Source: Caulobacterales bacterium (lineage in GTDB: Bacteria > Pseudomonadota > Alphaproteobacteria > Caulobacterales > Caulobacteraceae). Taken from it: DNA of 64,000 nt. A model generated the notes under the pieces. The model saw only the letters and a list, made by a program, of their open reading frames with translations, was not told the DNA's origin and made no database searches. A program made the translations under genes and the position numbers. The DNA lies in contig JAFLCS010000001.1 of NCBI GenBank assembly GCA_017302105.1, positions 248,001-312,000 on the forward strand, in the 5' to 3' direction. Shown here piece by piece: positions 56,191-64,000 of the stretch (its first letter is position 1; every line of letters starts with the position of its first letter).

Positions 56191-58068
56191 TCAGGCCGCA
56201 GCCTCCTGGCGGGCGCGGCGGACGTGGGCCAACAGTGCGGTCAGGGCCCCGGGCGTAACGCCCTCGATGCGGCCGGCCTGACCCAGGGTGCGCGGCCGCA
56301 CCGCCGAAAGCTTCTCGCGGACCTCATTGGACAGGCCCCCGACGGCCGAAAAATCGAGATCGGCCGGTATGACCAAGGCTTCATCGCGGCGCAGCGCCTC
56401 AGCGTCGGCGGCCTGGCGATCGAGATAGCCGGCGTAGGCAGCATCGATCTGGATCTGCTCGGCGACTGCCTCTGGCCAGGCACCGATCTCAGGCCAGGCC
56501 TGGGTAAACAGTTCCAGAGACGCACCAGGATAGGCCAGAAGCTGACCAAGGGAGCGGCGTTGGCCATCCTGATTGACGTTCAACCCCAACCGGTTGGCCT
56601 CGTTGGGGGTCAACCGGGTGGAGTCCATGAGCGACCGTGCCCGGTGCAGGACCTGTATCTTGGAGTCAAAGGCCTGGCAGCGTTCAGGCCCGACAATTCC
56701 CAGATCGATGGCAAGCGGTGTCAACCGTTGATCCGCATTGTCGGCCCTTAGGGTCAGGCGAAACTCGGCCCGGCTGGTGAACATCCGGTAGGGCTCGGTC
56801 ACACCACGTGTGACCAGGTCGTCGATCATGACGCCGATATAGGCCTCGTCGCGTCCAAGAACGATGCCGTCCTGGCCGGTGGTCGCGCGCGCGGCGTTCA
56901 GGCCAGCGATCAGCCCCTGAGCCCCGGCTTCTTCATAGCCGGTCGTGCCGTTGATCTGGCCCGCCAGATAGAGGCCTGGCAGGGCGCGCAGTTCGAGCGT
57001 CGGGTGCAGGCTGGTCGGATCGACGTAGTCATACTCGATGGCATAGCCATACCGCCGCACGCGCACATCCTTCAGGCCCTGCATGGTCTGGAGGAAGGCC
57101 AGCTGAGTGGCTTCAGACACCGAGGTCGAGACCCCGTTGGGATAGACAGTCTGGCCGTCGGGATTGCCGGGAAGGCCCTCGGGTTCGAGGAAGACCTGAT
57201 GGCTGGCCTTGTCGGCGAAGCGCACGACCTTGTCCTCGATCGACGGACAATAGCGCGGACCCTTGCCGGAAAGATGTCCACCATAGACGGCGGACTCGCC
57301 GAGATTTTCGGTGATGATCCGGTGAGTCTCATCATTGGTGTGGGTGACGCCACAGGCGATCTGGTCCAGCACCGCCCCGTTGGCCATAAAGGAGAACGGC
57401 GACGGGACGGCGTCGGCCTCCTGCATCTCAAGCTCGGCCCAGGCAATGGACGCGGCCTCGAGCCGGGCCGGGGTGCCGGTCTTGAGCCGGCCCATGCGCA
57501 GGCCTAGACCATAGAGCCGTTCGGACAGGCCAATGGACGGCTGGTCACCGATACGGCCGGCGGGGATGCGTTCATCGCCACGGTGGATGACTCCCTTGAG
57601 GAAGGTCCCCGTAGTCAGGATGACGGCTCCGGCACGCCAGGTGCGGCCGCGATCATCGGTGACACCGGCGACCCGGCCATTTTCAATGACCAGGTCTTCG
57701 ACGGAGGCACTCTCGATGGTCAGGCCATCACTCTCGGCCAGGGCCTGCTGCATGGCGGCGCGGTACAGGCCCCGGTCGATCTGGGCGCGGGGCCCGCGCA
57801 CGGCGGGACCCTTGGAGCGGTTGAGCAGGCGATACTGGATCGAGGCCTGGTCCGAAACCCGGCCCATGAGGCCGTCCATGGCGTCGACCTCGCGGATCAG
57901 GTGGCCCTTGCCAAGGCCGCCCATGGCCGGATTGCAGCTCATTTCGCCAATGGTTTCGGGCTTGTGGGTGAGCAGCAGGGTGCGGGCCCCTGTGCGCCAG
58001 GCGGCGTGCGCCGCCTCGCAGCCGGCGTGACCGCCACCGATGACAATGACATCCCAATGGGCGCTCAA
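56191..58068 (-). CDS. mnmG: tRNA uridine-5-carboxymethylaminomethyl modification enzyme MnmG (GidA)
   Basis: 625 residues from a TTG at 58068 giving MSAHWDVIVIGGGHAGCEAA; the family N-terminus begins exactly there, and an upstream ATG would add about 40 unconserved residues and run through parS. The FAD motif GGGHAGCEAA, the tail VTPGALTALLAHVR and NPAMGGLGKGHLIREVDAMDGLMG are diagnostic. With MnmE it modifies U34 of several tRNAs. The gap to mnmE holds a parS site. Confidence 0.95.
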   Translation of the reverse strand: MSAHWDVIVIGGGHAGCEAAHAAWRTGARTLLLTHKPETIGEMSCNPAMGGLGKGHLIREVDAMDGLMGRVSDQASIQYRLLNRSKGPAVRGPRAQIDRGLYRAAMQQALAESDGLTIESASVEDLVIENGRVAGVTDDRGRTWRAGAVILTTGTFLKGVIHRGDERIPAGRIGDQPSIGLSERLYGLGLRMGRLKTGTPARLEAASIAWAELEMQEADAVPSPFSFMANGAVLDQIACGVTHTNDETHRIITENLGESAVYGGHLSGKGPRYCPSIEDKVVRFADKASHQVFLEPEGLPGNPDGQTVYPNGVSTSVSEATQLAFLQTMQGLKDVRVRRYGYAIEYDYVDPTSLHPTLELRALPGLYLAGQINGTTGYEEAGAQGLIAGLNAARATTGQDGIVLGRDEAYIGVMIDDLVTRGVTEPYRMFTSRAEFRLTLRADNADQRLTPLAIDLGIVGPERCQAFDSKIQVLHRARSLMDSTRLTPNEANRLGLNVNQDGQRRSLGQLLAYPGASLELFTQAWPEIGAWPEAVAEQIQIDAAYAGYLDRQAADAEALRRDEALVIPADLDFSAVGGLSNEVREKLSAVRPRTLGQAGRIEGVTPGALTALLAHVRRARQEAAA

Positions 58069-58135
58069 GACAGGCTCCGGAAGAAGGAAGCGGCCTATAG
58101 CAGACCGGGGCGAGCTGCGGAACTGGCCGGGGACC

Positions 58136-58151
58136 TGTTTCACGTGAAACA
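58136..58151. other. parS centromere site 1
   Basis: TGTTTCACGTGAAACA, a perfect 16-bp palindrome, matching the ParB-binding consensus without mismatch (the symmetry even extends to CCTGTTTCACGTGAAACAGG). It lies in the 88-bp gap between mnmE and mnmG, 5 bp after the mnmE stop, about 2.6 kb from parA and 24.5 kb from the putative origin. Confidence 0.95.
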
Positions 58152-58156
58152 GGCGA

Positions 58157-59443
58157 TCACTTTCCGATGCAGAAGTTCGAGAAAATAGCATCGAGGATGG
58201 CTTCGACGTCGACGCGACCGGTTACGGCCTCCAGTGACCGGATCGACAGGCGCACGTCTTCGGCGGCCAGTTCGGGGGCCGAGCCGAGGTCGCCGAGGTT
58301 CTGTCGGGCTCGGACGAGGTGGTCACGCGCGTCCGCCAGCCGCGCCCGGTGTCGGGCCTGGGTCGCCACCGGAAAGTCATCACCGGAGGTGGCGTCGATG
58401 ACAGCGGCCGTCAGCCGTTCCTTCAGCTCCGGAACGCCCTGGCCTGTGGTAGCGCTCACGGCACCGGGCTCGGGTCCCAGGTCGGCCTTGGTCCGGATCA
58501 GCCAGACATCCGGTGGAACGATTGGTTGGGGTTCCTTGACCGGGGACAGCTGCAGGATGAGATCCGCCCCGTCGGCCCAGGCGCGGGCGCGTGCCACTCC
58601 TTCGGCCTCGATCAAGTCATCAGTCTCGCGCAGGCCGGCGGTATCGGCCATCAGAACCTTACGGCCGCCGAGAACGAGCGCCGCCTCGATAATGTCGCGC
58701 GTCGTGCCCGCGATTGGCGTGACGATGGCGGCGTCGCGCCCGATCAGTGCGTTGAACAGTGAGGATTTGCCAGCGTTCGGAGCGCCGGTCAGGGCGATCC
58801 GGAAGCCGTCTCGAATGCGTTCTCCGCGGCGATCATCGACGAGGGCGAGATCAAGATCGTCGATCAGGGCGTCGATCCCGGGTCGGGCCTGCCGGGCGAC
58901 ATCGTCTGGCAGCTCTTCGTCTGGGAAATCGACGGCAGCTTCCAGCATGGCCAGGACATGGATCAACTGATCACGCCAGAGTTCGTATCGACGGCTGAGC
59001 GCACCTTCGAGCTGGCGCAGGGCCTGATCGCGCTGGGCGGAGGTCTCGGCTTCAATAAGGTCGGCGACGGCCTCGGCCTGCGTGAGGTCGAGCTTACCGT
59101 TCTCAAAGGCGCGGCGGGTGAACTCGCCAGGCTCGGCCAAGCGCAGGCCCAGCTGTATCAGGCGTGCCGTCATCGCCTCAACAACGGCGAGACCACCGTG
59201 CAGGTGAAGCTCGGCCAGATCTTCACCGGTGAAGCTATGGGGTCCGACGAATTTGAGAATGAGTGCCTGGTCGATCTCCCGGCCCTCGGCGTCGGACAGG
59301 CGGCGAAGGGACGCGAGACGCGGTTTCAGCGCGCGGGCACCGAGGCCCGCGAGGGCGGCTTCAGTGGCTGGGCCGCTCAGGCGAATGACCGCGACGGCAC
59401 CGCGACCCGCAGGGGTTGCCAGGGCGAAGATGGTGTCGTTCAT
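58157..59443 (-). CDS. mnmE: tRNA modification GTPase MnmE (TrmE)
   Basis: 428 residues. N-terminal formyl-THF-binding domain ([22 protein letters not shown]), helical domain with the inserted G domain: G1 [16 protein letters not shown] at about 216-231, G3 DTAGLRET, and the C-terminal catalytic CIGK. Slightly shorter than the E. coli protein. With MnmG it makes cmnm5U34. parS sites sit on both sides of the gene. Confidence 0.96.
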   Translation of the reverse strand: MNDTIFALATPAGRGAVAVIRLSGPATEAALAGLGARALKPRLASLRRLSDAEGREIDQALILKFVGPHSFTGEDLAELHLHGGLAVVEAMTARLIQLGLRLAEPGEFTRRAFENGKLDLTQAEAVADLIEAETSAQRDQALRQLEGALSRRYELWRDQLIHVLAMLEAAVDFPDEELPDDVARQARPGIDALIDDLDLALVDDRRGERIRDGFRIALTGAPNAGKSSLFNALIGRDAAIVTPIAGTTRDIIEAALVLGGRKVLMADTAGLRETDDLIEAEGVARARAWADGADLILQLSPVKEPQPIVPPDVWLIRTKADLGPEPGAVSATTGQGVPELKERLTAAVIDATSGDDFPVATQARHRARLADARDHLVRARQNLGDLGSAPELAAEDVRLSIRSLEAVTGRVDVEAILDAIFSNFCIGK

Positions 59444-59476
59444 GGTCGGACTCGGACGAGCGGCGTAACGGCCTAT

Positions 59477-59716
59477 TCAAGGCTTGGACGTGCCTGTCGT
59501 GGCCATGGCCATCATGCTTCGGAACTGTTCGGTGGCCTGAACGCCGAAGGACGCCCAGGTCTTCATGAGTTCCTCGGGCTGCATCCGGGCCATGTTCTCG
59601 TCCATGCGGCGCTGCATCTCGGCGACGAGATGCTCGTTCAGGGGCGTCACGTCAGGCAGGCCCAGAAAGGCCCGGGCCTCGGTTGGGGTGCAGTCGATCT
59701 CGACATTGATCTTCAT
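59477..59716 (-). CDS. DUF6489 family small protein
   Basis: 79 residues from the ATG at 59716. MKINVEIDCTPTEARAFLGLPDVTPLNEHLVAEMQRRMDENM followed by PEELMKTWASFGVQATEQFRSMM is a conserved small protein typical of Caulobacterales. Its function is unknown. The parS site lies 12 bp upstream of the start, so its promoter is overlapped by the segregation site. Located between mnmE and pnp. Confidence 0.8.
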   Translation of the reverse strand: MKINVEIDCTPTEARAFLGLPDVTPLNEHLVAEMQRRMDENMARMQPEELMKTWASFGVQATEQFRSMMAMATTGTSKP

Positions 59717-59728
59717 GTCAGGGCTCCG

Positions 59729-59744
59729 TGTTTCACGTGAAACA
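59729..59744. other. parS centromere site 2
   Basis: A second perfect TGTTTCACGTGAAACA palindrome, 1.58 kb from the first, in the gap between the DUF6489 gene and the pnp terminator. It is 12 bp upstream of the DUF6489 ATG, so bound ParB could affect that gene's expression. Confidence 0.95.
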
Positions 59745-59756
59745 GTGACGATATGA

Positions 59757-59781
59757 GAAGGGGGCCGCAAGGGCCCCCTTC
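59757..59781 (-). terminator. Intrinsic terminator of pnp
   Basis: A 10-bp perfect stem, GAAGGGGGCC at 59757-59766 and GGCCCCCTTC at 59772-59781, with a 5-nt loop. On the minus strand it lies 26 bp after the pnp stop. There is only a short T-run, as is usual for alphaproteobacterial terminators. The second parS site is 12 bp further on. Confidence 0.7.
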
Positions 59782-59806
59782 AAACACCGACCTGTCGGGA
59801 TCGGGT

Positions 59807-61975
59807 CTATTCGGCGTCGGCCTTGGCGGCGTCGCGTTCGGCACGTTCGGCGGCCTGCTTCTCGGTCAGGTCTTCGCCGGTTTCCTGGTCAACGACCTTC
59901 ATCGACAGCTTGGTCTTGCCGCGATCGTCGAAGCCCAGGAACTTGACCTTCACCTGGTCGCCTTCATTGATCACGTCGGTGACCTTGGCGACCTTGCGCG
60001 GGGCCAGCTGGCTGATGTGCACCAGACCGTCCTTGGCACCGAAGAAGTTCACGAAGGCGCCGAAGTCCACGACCTTCACGACCTTGCCCGTGTAGATGGC
60101 ACCGACTTCCGGCTCGGAGGCAATTGACTTGATCCAGTCGCGGGCCGCATCGATCTTGGACTGCTCCGAGGCGGCGATCTTGATGGTGCCGTCGTCGCCG
60201 ATGTCGACCTTCGCCCCGGTCTTTTCGACGATCTCGCGGATCACCTTGCCGCCCGACCCGATGACTTCGCGGATCTTGTCGGTCGCGATCTTCAGAGTCT
60301 CGATCTTGGGCGCATATTCCCCCAGCTCGGTCCGGGCTCCGTCGATGGCCTTGTCCATCTCGTCCAGGATGTGCAGACGGCCGGCGGAAGCCTGGGCAAT
60401 GGCCTTGCGCATGATCTCCTCGGTAATGCCGGGGACCTTGATGTCCATCTGCAGCGAGGTGATGCCTTCGCGAGTGCCGGCGACCTTGAAGTCCATGTCG
60501 CCGAGGTGGTCTTCGTCACCCAGGATGTCCGACAGAATGGCATATTCTCCCGACGGCTCCAGGATCAGACCCATGGCGATACCCGATACCGGGCGTGCCA
60601 GCGGTACGCCGGCATCCATCAGGGCCAGGGACGAACCGCAGACCGTGGCCATCGAGGACGAGCCGTTGGATTCGGTGATCTCGGAGACGAGACGGACGGT
60701 GTAGGGGAAGTCCTCCTTGGAGGGCAGCATCGGACGAATGGCCCGCCAGGCCAGCTTTCCGTGACCGATTTCGCGACGGCCCGGCGAGCCCATGCGACCG
60801 GCTTCACCGACCGAATAGGGCGGGAAATTGTAATGCAGCAGGAAGGATTCCTTGTAGGTGCCCTGCAGGGCGTCGATCCACTGTTCGTCTTCGCCGGTGC
60901 CGAGAGTGGCGACGACGATCGCCTGGGTTTCACCGCGGGTGAACAGGGCCGAACCGTGGGTGCGCGGCAGGATGCCGACCTCCGAAACGATGGCGCGGAC
61001 CTTGTCGAGCGCCCGCCCGTCGACGCGGTGGCTGTTCTCGATGATGTCGCGTCGCAGGACATCGGCTTCGCATTCCTTGAAGGCGGTCCCGAACTTGGTG
61101 GCGTCGACGCCGTCCGGATTGGCGTCCGACGCGACCAGGGCCTCTGCGGCCTTCTTCTTGGCGGCACCAATGGCCTCGTGGCGATCCTGCTTCCTGGTCA
61201 GGGCATAGGCGGCCTTGATGTCGTCGCCGACCAGGCCCTTGATCGAGGCGACAATACCCGAGACGTCAGCAGGTTCGAATTCGAACGGGTCCTTGGCGGC
61301 GTGCTCGGCCAGTTCGATGATCGCGTCGATCACGGGCTGCATCGACTGGTGCGCGAACACCAGGGCGCCGAGCATCACGTCGTCCGGCAGCTCCTTGGCT
61401 TCGGATTCGACCATCATCAGGGCGTCCTGGGTGCCAGCAACGACCAGGTCCAGCTGGCTGTCCGCCATCTGGTCCAGCAGCGGGTTCAGCACATATTCGC
61501 CGTCGATGTAGCCGACGCGCGCTGCGCCGATCGGCCCCATGAAAGGCACGCCGGACAGGGTCAGGGCCGCCGAGGCCGCGACCATGCCCAGGACATCGGG
61601 ATCATTTTCCATGTCGTGCTGGAGCACGGTGACGACGACCTGGGTTTCATTCTTGAAGCCCTTGACGAACAGCGGGCGGATCGGACGGTCGATCAGGCGG
61701 CTGACGAGGGTTTCCTTTTCGCTGGGACGGCCTTCACGCTTGAAGTAGCCGCCCGGGATCTTGCCCGCAGCGAAGGTCTTTTCCTGGTAGTTCACGGTCA
61801 GGGGGAAGAAGTCGATGCCGGCCTTGGGCGTCTTGTTGAAGACGGCGGTGGCCAGAACCACGGTACCACCGTAGGTGGCCAGCACGGCGCCGTCGGCCTG
61901 GCGGGCGATACGACCCGTCTCGAGCGTCAGCGGGCGGCCAGCCCATTCGATGGTCTTGCGCTTGATATCAAACAT
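59807..61975 (-). CDS. pnp: Polyribonucleotide nucleotidyltransferase
   Basis: 722 residues from the ATG at 61975. Two RNase PH domains (about 12-230 and 320-540) separated by a helical domain; [18 protein letters not shown] and [24 protein letters not shown] mark the second. A KH domain ([12 protein letters not shown]) and an S1 domain ([31 protein letters not shown]) follow. It degrades RNA 3'-5' by phosphorolysis. Downstream of rpsO in the same orientation. Confidence 0.98.
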   Translation of the reverse strand: MFDIKRKTIEWAGRPLTLETGRIARQADGAVLATYGGTVVLATAVFNKTPKAGIDFFPLTVNYQEKTFAAGKIPGGYFKREGRPSEKETLVSRLIDRPIRPLFVKGFKNETQVVVTVLQHDMENDPDVLGMVAASAALTLSGVPFMGPIGAARVGYIDGEYVLNPLLDQMADSQLDLVVAGTQDALMMVESEAKELPDDVMLGALVFAHQSMQPVIDAIIELAEHAAKDPFEFEPADVSGIVASIKGLVGDDIKAAYALTRKQDRHEAIGAAKKKAAEALVASDANPDGVDATKFGTAFKECEADVLRRDIIENSHRVDGRALDKVRAIVSEVGILPRTHGSALFTRGETQAIVVATLGTGEDEQWIDALQGTYKESFLLHYNFPPYSVGEAGRMGSPGRREIGHGKLAWRAIRPMLPSKEDFPYTVRLVSEITESNGSSSMATVCGSSLALMDAGVPLARPVSGIAMGLILEPSGEYAILSDILGDEDHLGDMDFKVAGTREGITSLQMDIKVPGITEEIMRKAIAQASAGRLHILDEMDKAIDGARTELGEYAPKIETLKIATDKIREVIGSGGKVIREIVEKTGAKVDIGDDGTIKIAASEQSKIDAARDWIKSIASEPEVGAIYTGKVVKVVDFGAFVNFFGAKDGLVHISQLAPRKVAKVTDVINEGDQVKVKFLGFDDRGKTKLSMKVVDQETGEDLTEKQAAERAERDAAKADAE

Positions 61976-62143
61976 ATTTTCTAGCTTTCTCAGGCCCATG
62001 GGCGGATTCCGCACGGGCATCGGACGGGCAGGATTTCAGTCCTTAGGTCCTGTGAACCGACGGCCCCATGGCCGCCGGGTAAGGGGAGAGGACCGTCTGA
62101 GGGCCCTCGCGGGATGACCGGTCATACTGACCGGCGGATATGC
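61976..62143. other. pnp leader / rpsO-pnp intergenic region
   Basis: About 170 bp between pnp and the rpsO terminator. It includes the inverted repeat CCGGTCA (62118-62124) / TGACCGG (62128-62134) with a 3-nt loop, and GGACCGTCTGAGGGCCC-type GC-rich stretches. pnp transcripts in other bacteria are autoregulated through a leader hairpin cut by RNase III; whether this one serves that is not shown. Confidence 0.4.
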
Positions 62144-62168
62144 GAAAGGGGCCGGTCCGGCCCCTTTC
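62144..62168 (-). terminator. Intrinsic terminator of rpsO
   Basis: A 10-bp perfect stem, GAAAGGGGCC at 62144-62153 and GGCCCCTTTC at 62159-62168, with a 5-nt loop, 14 bp after the rpsO stop on the minus strand. It should uncouple pnp at least partly from rpsO. Confidence 0.7.
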
Positions 62169-62182
62169 TGGTGGATCCGGCC

Positions 62183-62452
62183 TTAGCGGCGCAGGCCCAG
62201 CTTGGCGATGAGGGCCTGATAACGGGCCTCGTCGGTCTTCTTGAGGAAGTCCAGCTGACGGCGGCGCTGGGAAACCAGCTTCAGGAGGCCGCGGCGGCTG
62301 TGGTTGTCCTTCTTGTGGGTCTTGAAGTGCTCGGTGAGGTTGACGATCCGTTCAGTCAGGATCGCGACCTGGACTTCGGCCGACCCGGTGTCGCCCTCTT
62401 TGCGGGCGTTGTCGGCGATGACGGCGCTCTTGCGCGCGGCAGTAATCGACAT
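62183..62452 (-). CDS. rpsO: 30S ribosomal protein S15
   Basis: 89 residues from the ATG at 62452, the exact S15 length. [88 protein letters not shown] is standard S15 sequence class; the [11 protein letters not shown] and HKKDHHSRRGLL-type motifs contact 16S rRNA. It is followed by a terminator before pnp, as in many bacteria. truB lies upstream. Confidence 0.98.
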   Translation of the reverse strand: MSITAARKSAVIADNARKEGDTGSAEVQVAILTERIVNLTEHFKTHKKDNHSRRGLLKLVSQRRRQLDFLKKTDEARYQALIAKLGLRR

Positions 62453-62462
62453 CGTAGGCTCC

Positions 62463-63398
62463 TTAGAGTTGGAGGTTGAAAACACGGTCTGGCGCGAGCC
62501 GACCGGCCTTCAGGCTGCACAGGGCGACCGGCTCTGATCCCTGGACGGCAGAAACGAGATCCGAGCCGGGCGAGAGCCGGGCCTGGAGCGTTTCCATTTG
62601 CCGGGGAAGGAGAACGATCGATCGTCCCTGCCTCAGCCGGAAGGCGTCTTCGTCGGTCACGGCCAGGTCCGGGATGTCGTCCAGAGCGGTCGTAATCGGA
62701 AGCAAGCCCTCCGAGGCGGCGCCCCTATGCACCAAATCCTCGAGGAATTCCAGCCCTACTGCGTTTTGCAGGCCGAACGGACCAACGCGTTCGCGTCGCA
62801 GGGCGCAGACATGGCCTTCGGCCCCCAGGGTCGCCGCCAGATCCCGGGCCAGGGAGCGGATATAGACCCCCTTGCCGGTCAGGACGGTGATTTCGACATG
62901 GTCGCGATCCGGCGCATCGGTGATCGAGGCTTCGTGGATGGTGACACGCCGAGATTTCAGATCCACGGCCTGCCCGTCACGGGCCAGATCGTACGCCCGT
63001 TCACCGCCAACCTTGATGGCCGAAAAGGCCGGGGGAACCTGGTCGATGTCGCCGACGAAGGCGGGAAGGGCGGCCCGGACCTGGCCGAGCGTCGGCCGCA
63101 CGTCCGACCGTGCGACGATCTCGCCCTCGCGGTCCTGGGTGGCGGTCGAGGCACCCCACGCGATCGAGAACCGATAGACCTTGCGCGCATCCATCATGAA
63201 GGGAACGGTCTTGGTCGCCTCACCGAGCGCAATCGGCAGGATTCCGGATGCCAGGGGGTCGAGTGTTCCGGCGTGGCCGGCCTTGGCGGCGTCGAACAGC
63301 CGTCTGACCCGACTGACGGCCTGGGTCGACCCCATCTCCAGCGGCTTGTCGAGACAAACCCAACCGTGAATGGGTTGGCCGCGCTTGCGACGGCCCAT
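62463..63398 (-). CDS. truB: tRNA pseudouridine-55 synthase
   Basis: 311 residues. [17 protein letters not shown] starts the family block and [23 protein letters not shown] holds the catalytic Asp (D47). [19 protein letters not shown] and [18 protein letters not shown] are the RNA-binding and core motifs. It forms Psi55 in tRNAs. It overlaps the rbfA stop by 1 nt and precedes rpsO by 10 bp. Confidence 0.97.
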   Translation of the reverse strand: MGRRKRGQPIHGWVCLDKPLEMGSTQAVSRVRRLFDAAKAGHAGTLDPLASGILPIALGEATKTVPFMMDARKVYRFSIAWGASTATQDREGEIVARSDVRPTLGQVRAALPAFVGDIDQVPPAFSAIKVGGERAYDLARDGQAVDLKSRRVTIHEASITDAPDRDHVEITVLTGKGVYIRSLARDLAATLGAEGHVCALRRERVGPFGLQNAVGLEFLEDLVHRGAASEGLLPITTALDDIPDLAVTDEDAFRLRQGRSIVLLPRQMETLQARLSPGSDLVSAVQGSEPVALCSLKAGRLAPDRVFNLQL

Positions 63399-63841
63399 CA
63401 GCCCTCGTCCTCGCCGCTCCGCTCGATATCGGCGCGGACGCGGGGGTCGTTGAACAGCCGATCCATGTGGCTGGCGGCGTCGAAACTCTCGTCATGGCGG
63501 AACCGAAGGTCCGGCGTGAACTTCATGTCGATATGACGCCCGAGCGCACCGCGCAAGAATTTCGAATGAAAATTCAATGCCTTGATAATATCGTTGGTAT
63601 GGGCCGAAACCTCGGTCTCGTTCACGCCGGCCCCCAGCGGCTCGACGAAACAGGTGGCGTGTTTGAGATCCGGGCTGAGCCGGACTTCGGTGACGGTTAC
63701 CGATACGCCTTTCAGGGCCGGATCGTGGATCTCCTCCTCGCGCAGCACCTCCACCAGGGCATGGCGGATGAGCTCCCCGGCACGCAGCTGGCGCTGCGAG
63801 GGGCCGGACTGGGGACGATCATGGTGGCGATGGCGGCTCAT
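63398..63841 (-). CDS. rbfA: 30S ribosome-binding factor RbfA
   Basis: 147 residues. [52 protein letters not shown], and the KH-like core [43 protein letters not shown] are RbfA features. A C-terminal acidic tail ends the protein. It aids 16S rRNA 5'-end maturation in the cold. Begins the rbfA-truB-rpsO-pnp run in this window. Confidence 0.95.
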   Translation of the reverse strand: MSRHRHHDRPQSGPSQRQLRAGELIRHALVEVLREEEIHDPALKGVSVTVTEVRLSPDLKHATCFVEPLGAGVNETEVSAHTNDIIKALNFHSKFLRGALGRHIDMKFTPDLRFRHDESFDAASHMDRLFNDPRVRADIERSGEDEG

Positions 63842-63933
63842 GGCACGCTCCTGAAGACGGGCGTCCCCGGGACTCGGACCCGATCGACGCGGAAAAGGGG
63901 CGGGGTCTAGGGCGTCGCGCCGGCCTTGTCCAG

Positions 63934-64000
63934 TCAGCAGCCGGACAGGCGCGGCTGGCCCGAGGCCCGATAGGTCCCGGCGTCGGTGAACACCCAGGTC
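63934..64000 (-). CDS. Possible end of an unknown gene (3' fragment)
   Basis: On the minus strand the last 21 codons read TWVFTDAGTYRASGQPRLSGC followed by a TGA at 63936-63934. It could be the C-terminus of a protein whose gene starts beyond the window. The fragment is too short to identify. If real, it separates rbfA from its usual upstream neighbour infB. Confidence 0.35.
   Translation of the reverse strand, partial: TWVFTDAGTYRASGQPRLSGC

Noticed and set aside
60371..61984. A 537-codon open frame on the plus strand over pnp
   Set aside because: Shadow of pnp; the translation shows no recognisable domain.

Overview
The window is high-GC chromosomal DNA from an alphaproteobacterium, almost certainly a member of the Caulobacteraceae (Brevundimonas- or Caulobacter-like). 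The evidence is the gene order hemE / intergenic gap / ppsR-maf-aroE-coaE-dnaQ with secB (the classic flank of the Caulobacter replication origin), paired CtrA-type TTAA-N7-TTAA boxes in that gap, a parAB locus with perfect TGTTTCACGTGAAACA parS sites, and lineage-typical genes (ntrZ-like, DUF6489, DUF3576, DUF4170, TimA/Tim44-like, a lipid A-cluster tyrosine phosphatase). It is a densely packed core region. I see no insertion sequence, prophage, CRISPR array, tRNA or rRNA.

Left part (1-23.7 kb): the end of an S46 peptidase, a BioC/NDUFAF5-like SAM protein, comF, grxC, a nitrilase-family amidohydrolase, DUF1178, gamma-glutamyltransferase, an alpha/beta hydrolase, a Pr6Pr membrane protein, ubiD, two tandem paralogous membrane proteins of unknown function, an M14 peptidase, a MAPEG protein, pmbA, an inositol-monophosphatase-family phosphatase and DUF4170. 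A lipid A/Kdo cluster follows (tyrosine phosphatase, msbA-type ABC exporter, DUF374 acyltransferase, waaA, lpxK). Then comes a mutM-DUF1697-membrane protein operon on the minus strand.

Middle (23.7-46 kb): an M61-like protease and ahcY separated by a perfect 20-bp palindrome (candidate SAH/SAM-responsive operator); a small lipoprotein with a toxin-nuclease-like domain; dut; then the minus-strand haem/termination operon hemE-hemH-hemJ-rho-dapB running away from the putative origin at 33.4-33.84 kb. The plus-strand run ppsR-maf-aroE-coaE-dnaQ leaves the origin in the other direction. Beyond lie secB, tim44-like, mltA, a HerA-like ATPase, an AI-2E-type permease, zapE, asd and rarD.

Right part (46-64 kb): a class C beta-lactamase-like hydrolase, an unrecognised 371-residue protein, an NtrZ-like periplasmic protein, then DUF3576-leuS-lptE-holA on plus, converging on a long minus-strand block rbfA-truB-rpsO-pnp-DUF6489-mnmE-mnmG-rsmG-parA-parB. 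Two parS sites flank mnmE. The leuS..mnmE block keeps its usual internal order but lies on the dnaQ side of the origin rather than next to rho, so parAB and the tRNA-modification genes are read toward the origin.

Functionally the window links origin firing (CtrA/DnaA-type sites), chromosome segregation (ParABS), haem and lipid A synthesis, and translation/tRNA modification. The most rewarding targets for follow-up are the origin, the parS/parAB displacement, the palindromic ahcY operator, the structured intergenic region at 42.8-42.95 kb, and a few unrecognised proteins.
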